The notes beneath the pieces are model-generated. The model was not told where the DNA came from. It did not search any database and saw only the letters and a program-made list of their open reading frames with translations. Position numbers and translations under genes: made by a program. A DNA stretch of 64,000 bases from Mesaphorura yosii (Eukaryota; Arthropoda; Collembola; Poduromorpha; Tullbergiidae), in assembly GCA_009869945.1 (NCBI GenBank), contig WIXG01000161.1:104737-168736 (forward strand). Direction: 5' to 3'. Numbering within the stretch: the stretch's first letter is position 1; each line of letters opens with the position of its first letter. Of this stretch, positions 59,503 through 64,000 are shown piece by piece.

Positions 59503-62115
59503 TTATTTCTTCGGCTTAAGTGCTTTTTCGCTGTTCTTCACGAATTCCTGCACGAAAAAAGGTCGACTTGATTCAACAATTCGATCACCTAGATTAAAGC
59601 CTGAGTAGCAGCATACCATCAGTCCTTTACTCATAAAGTAGGGCTTCGTTACTCCGTCGTTCAGTTCGCAATCTTCACAGAAGCAGATGAATATCGTGTC
59701 GATCGCCATCTTTAATAAGAAACATTTCTCAGGGCTCCTGAACATGGGCATTAAATGGGAAAGATCATGTGCAACTAGGTATTCATTTTCGTACCTCGTA
59801 CACGCTGATGAAACAGTGTGCAATCAAATATGCACAAATGCCGGCGACAACTAACGGAGCCCAAATATGATTAAATCCGCCTTTCGCCTACAGCAATGAG
59901 AGAGAGGAAGAAATGGAGACTTGTCAACACAGAAGTTGATTATTTTAGCGAACCTTCAGGATTTCATTCCCAATAATGACAGTTGCCGCAACTATTGTGA
60001 CCTTGCCCAAGAAGAGAACAAAATCACCTATCGAATTGATGGCACTCACACGGAGCGCATTGTTGACAATCACTTTGAAGGCTTTGCTGGCAGACTTACA
60101 GAATCCGTATCCATAAATTGCTACAATTTCCGAAATAAGTCCCATAACTTTGAATGAGGATGCTGCCCAACTTAAACCAACATCATTTCACTTACCGACT
60201 TCGATGTACGCATTACGATTGAGGAAGATGAGGAATTTCTCCAGACACCAGACGAAGCATTTGCAACAACACATGAGACCTTTGCAAATCACATTCGTTC
60301 CGCCAAGCCGATTCGATATCCAGTTTAAGACTGCGCGAATTAGCTTAACAATTGCAATTATCAGAGAACCAAAGGCGATTGTGCCAAGATGGAAGCGGAC
60401 AAGACGTTGGAAGGACGTCAAAATGGGGAAACCGAGCCTGCTCTTTTTTCTGGTAAAGAACCAAGTCGATACGGCACCCGCGATGACAAGATGTTGGCAT
60501 CCAATAATGAATTGAGAGATCCAGTACATCATGAAGAGATTCCACCATCGTGCAAACTGAGACAATTCGGTTCATTTGTCTGTTAGCATTAGCTAACCTT
60601 GTTAACAGACATATAACTTACGCTGATGAACCAATTCTTTTTGAGTTTGCAATGCTCTACACCGTTATCATCAGTTCTGAAGTCCGGTTCGCCTGTAGAT
60701 TCGATGAAGAGCAGTATCAGGAACCAAAGACCAAGTGCTGCGCCGAGTGCGATGAAAGTCTACGATGAATGAATGGAAGTAGCTCTAATTAATGGACAAA
60801 CTGGATTCATGGCATTTTGATTGAAATCTTACAAACAAAGGCTGCAATAAGATCAACGGCATTGCGTGAACCGCTTTCCCAGCCTCATTGAAAAGCTGTA
60901 TCACTAATTTGATGCGATTTCGCATGAAGAAAAAGACGAGCAGGATAAGCACTGTTACTATCGAGGAGACGATTGCTCCGACAAACAGTCCGTTCACTCT
61001 ATTTTGGTTCCATGCACCCTCCACCTCATTGTCACGGTCTTTCTTTCGCTCGGACCAGTACACCCACAAGAAGATGGATCCGGCTATCGCGGCTACACTG
61101 ACACCAATCACGACTACCCAGATGATGACCCCAGCAAACAACCGGAGCAGGACTGTCATTACGACTGCGACTCCCAATGCAATCAGGCACATGAGCAAGA
61201 TTTCCTTCCATGAGCGTTCAAAGTCTTCGGTGACTTCCTGAAACGGCACGTCAGGTGGTCAGTGGTCCGATCCATAACTTAGACCCGGGCAGGCCACTTG
61301 CCATTCACTTACATTGTAGAAACTCTTGGCGTCATCGAACACGTCTCTTGCCTGTCTGGGATCAATTTGTAGCTCGTACAAATTAGGCAGACTTTTCTCA
61401 CCCGCATTTCGTACCAAGTACTTTGATATTGTCTTGTTATCACATTTGTCACTGTCAAAGCTCACACCGTTCCGTACTCTGTCCAGGTCTCCTTTGGCAA
61501 ATGCGTAGCACGCGGCTATGACCTGGAAAGAGAAATGCATGGTACATGCAGATGTACGCACAGGCGTAAAGTAAAGTAAATCAATAACTCAATTAACAGA
61601 GCGTACGAGTGGGTATTTGTTTAGTAATTAGTTGCGGCAGTGCTTGTTAGCGGACTGTTATCTAGGCCGTCTGTCATCAACGCCCGAGTGACAGATGACA
61701 GCTTCTGAAGGAGCTACGACGCGAGGGCAACAAACTTACCATAAAAACAATGGCAGCTGCCAAGAGTCCGAGGCAGACGACGTCTCGACACTTTCTCCGC
61801 TTTTCTATCGGGCTGTACTCTTCCGATTCCGGTTCCTCGCCTTGATGTCCTTTCTGCGAAGGATGAAATTGACACTGCGGATGTGCTGGTTCGTACGGCC
61901 CGACCTGGAATAATTGGCACTATTAAGCAACAGACGATTGACATTGCTGCTGTCAGATGAGTTAGGCATTACTTTCTCGGGGTAGTAAAATTTGTCTGAT
62001 GTGATCAGGAGGCAGCAGCAGCACTTTACAAACATTAACGGAGGTCAGAAGGCAGGACACAGTCACTCACATTAGAAAATGCTCGCACTTTGGACTTGAG
62101 ATCATAAAAATACAT
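59503..62115 (-). CDS. SLC44A: Choline transporter-like protein (SLC44 family), short ectodomain
   Basis: Ten exons (62115-62071, 61904-61740, 61522-61313, 61237-60833, 60759-60622, 60556-60196, 60120-59954, 59887-59795, 59709-59617, 59547-59503) join to about 573 residues. Family landmarks: KRRKCRDVVCLGLLAAAIVFMV (TM1), [75 protein letters not shown]-type FVLFLGKVTIVA, HCFISVYEMAIDTIFICFCED, and the ending KPYFMSKGL. SLC44 proteins carry choline and related substrates across the plasma membrane or organelle membranes. The loop between TM1 and TM2 is only about 95 residues, against roughly 150-200 in most relatives, with few Cys. The first exon (MYFYDLKSKVRAFSN) is chosen because its ATG and GTGAGT donor fit the phase. 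Confidence 0.92.
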
Positions 62116-63381
62116 GACACGATGGGACTGATAGCAGTGGAACGATGAAAGTAGTTTGGAGAACAGTGAACTGAGCTACGCGTTGGACGGAGGGGAAAGT
62201 GAGACTGAGGAACCCCAGAAGCAAGAATGAAAGCCTCCCCTCTTCCGCTGTCCGCTCTAGCTTCTGCTAAGCTGTTAAACTGGAGCCTGACGCTTGTAGT
62301 TTCTCTTGCCTGCTTTTAGAGTTGGAACTGGAAAAACTTCGATAATCGTTGCTTGTTCATTTGTTCATAAATATACAACTATTTGTATCATTTTCTATAC
62401 GACCGTGTTCAAAAAACTATGATAGCGTAAAATTTTGTGGTCGAACAACAAACTAAAAGGCTTGGGGTCGCGTGATGCAAGCCGAATTACTGATTTGTGA
62501 ATTCTCATTAGCGAATTTGTGACGGAAATATGAAACAGAACACTAAAAAGCGTCTATTTTTGTCCTGAGTCAAATCTGGAAGTCTGGACAGTCGTTGACC
62601 TGATGGATGAGCAATACCAGTTGACGCTCAATAAGATAATATCGAAGTAGAATTGGAATTCCAACCGAAATGCCGAGTCACAGTCACGCATATGCAAAGT
62701 CGGAGAATGTTTTGTAATCTTCCCTCAAAAAGCCTACTAAGCACAAGATATAAAATTGATTAAAAGCACAACCAAAGCAAAATGCGTACAAATGCATCAC
62801 GGAGAGAAGACGGAAAACCAATTTGTCTTATTCCTGGATCGTCTCGCGTATAGCAATTTGCCAATTGTTTGATTCCCAGGCATGGCCCAAAGAGCAGCAC
62901 AAACATCGCGGGGAACGCAGCAGGACGTCGAGGGAATGTAGGTCAGAAGTGTCTTTCTTTACTCCATTCATTCTAATTCCATCATCATCGCCATCGCCGT
63001 CGCTGCTGCCGTCAATTTCATCAAACGTGTGCTCTTTCTTTTGTATTGTTATCTCGCATTATTTTACTTTCTTGCTTTCGCATTCACGCATTACAAAATT
63101 ACTTCCTCGAACCACTGCACCTTCTGCGATGTGCAATGGCACACTTTCCACTTTCACGAGTGTTCTACACGTGCCAAAATAGAAAAGCGCGTCTAAATTC
63201 GGTCTAATGGACCTTTGAATAACAATGGGCGAGCTTAGCATACTCTGTATCTGGAGCTGAACGGAGTGATGAGCGATCAAAAGAGTTGTGTATTGATTCA
63301 ATAAATAAAATTGTTTACAAAGCTTTTAGCTGCCACTTTAATCTTCCTTATGCACCGTTCCTGGTTGTGTACTGTGAAATG
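62116..63381. other. Upstream region of the SLC44 gene
   Basis: About 1.3 kb without a recognised exon. Trinucleotide-like CATCATCGCCATCGCC sequence lies near 62980-63005. The frame at 62823-63182 crosses this repeat and is not accepted as coding. Confidence 0.4.
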
Positions 63382-63690
63382 TCATTCACACCGTCCGTGT
63401 TCTAAACTTTCAGCTTGACCAACCTGTTGTGCGTGCGGGTGAGGATATTCCGACTGCATGGATCCAGATGGTCCATAATTGTCACTGAAGAAACTCTGTC
63501 CTGGCCGTCTCGAGTGGGAACTCGCCACTGGGTCTTCGAACCCGTAATTGTCCTCGCCACGACTGTGTCTCTGCTGCCATTGGCTCTTGGCCAGCGCGTC
63601 CTCTCGTCGCTTTTCGTGGTTTCTCCAGTCTGTACGCCTTGATGCCATCGTGTAACTCTTTCTCTTGTGGTCGTCCACGTCGATAAACAT
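63382..63690 (-). CDS. Hypothetical charged low-complexity protein or exon
   Basis: An open frame of 102 codons from the ATG at 63690. The translation is hydrophilic and rich in Arg, Ser, Gln and Gly (MASRRTDWRNHEKRREDALA, RGEDNYGFEDP, SFFSDNYGPSGSMQ). A CAG|GTTGG donor-like site near its 3' side could mean it is a spliced first exon rather than a complete gene. The opposite strand and a second frame are also open here, so base composition may explain the ORF. I see no domain. Confidence 0.3.
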   Translation of the reverse strand: MFIDVDDHKRKSYTMASRRTDWRNHEKRREDALAKSQWQQRHSRGEDNYGFEDPVASSHSRRPGQSFFSDNYGPSGSMQSEYPHPHAQQVGQAESLEHGRCE

Positions 63691-63848
63691 GCACTATCAC
63701 ACAAAACGTAACTCGCAACTGGTCATTTCAATTAGCTCAAGGTGGTGGGGATCCTAACATGTTCCTACCCATTATCATGTCGTATCTGCTTGTGTATTGA
63801 TATTGCGCGGTGATTTCATTGTGTATAATTCTAATCTTATCTCTACAG

Positions 63849-63959
63849 ATTGTAAAGCATGTTCGTTATTTGCTATTCCAGGAATGATTGCTTTCGGATT
63901 TTATGAATTAAATTGGCAAACGTCATCGACAGACCCGTTGCGTAGTGCGAATTACTCAC
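63849..63959 (+). CDS. Possible internal exon with DCxxC motif, DMAC1-like, at the right edge
   Basis: A TCTCTACAG acceptor precedes an open stretch reading (D)CKACSLFAIPGMIAFGFYEL and ends at a possible donor (TCAC|GTAAAC). The D-C-x-x-C followed by a short hydrophobic Gly-containing helix resembles the DUF4536/DMAC1 family of small mitochondrial proteins (distal membrane arm assembly of complex I). The match is short and rests on memory of the family pattern. The adjoining exons are not visible: the 5' one was not found and the 3' one lies beyond the window. Confidence 0.3.
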
Positions 63960-64000
63960 GTAAACATTTCTCTCCGTGTGCATTTCATCCGAATACGTAA

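Noticed and set aside
62823-63182. 119-codon plus-strand ORF
   Set aside because: It crosses a CATCATCGCC-type repeat and has no recognisable domain. Repeat-driven openness is the likely cause.

Overview
The window is nuclear DNA from an animal with a compact genome. Coding sequence is split by short GT-AG introns (mostly 50-150 bp), AATAAA signals follow several genes, and there are no operons, Shine-Dalgarno sites or CRISPR arrays. A torso-like MACPF gene (11374-12828) points to an arthropod. The many short introns and close gene spacing would suit a springtail or another small-genome arthropod, but I cannot fix the order from sequence alone. Exon boundaries below were worked out by hand: I matched donor and acceptor sites and required the reading frame to continue across every join. 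Protein lengths therefore depend on those joins.

Left part (1-23.2 kb). The 5' part of an unknown gene runs off the left edge. It is followed by ribosomal protein eL29, an ANGEL/CCR4-type nuclease (minus), an intronless type II PKA regulatory subunit, an MBLAC1-like metallo-hydrolase (minus), a multipass membrane protein with a very acidic N-terminus (minus), torso-like, and a 12-exon SHP-2/corkscrew phosphatase. Next come a tandem pair of an unknown His/Asn-Cys protein (one intact, one with two in-frame stops), DNA ligase 1, and a single-pass membrane protein.

Middle (23.2-41.8 kb). Three small secreted-peptide genes lie in tandem on the plus strand (23992, 25013, 25640). Each ends in the same C-x10-C-V-[KR]-x-W-S-W tail. 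I do not recognise the family, and it is the best candidate for an undescribed system here. It is followed by an ELOVL6-type fatty acid elongase and a GH47 alpha-mannosidase I. The mannosidase has two alternative first-exon sets, each supplying its own membrane anchor and stem to the same catalytic exons. The 30.2-34.9 kb stretch is the largest apparently gene-free block.

Right part (41.8-64 kb). This holds the U5 snRNP helicase Brr2/SNRNP200, a single-pass membrane protein, a DEPDC1-like protein, a decayed ABCA-transporter relic, a small three-exon gene with an N-terminal myristoylation-type start, an SLC44 choline-transporter-like gene with a short first ectodomain, and partial or uncertain genes at the right edge.

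Most genes are unrelated housekeeping or signalling loci. Torso-like (a factor in Torso receptor activation) and corkscrew (a phosphatase acting downstream of Torso in flies) are direct neighbours. That is worth noting, but two genes are not evidence of a functional cluster.
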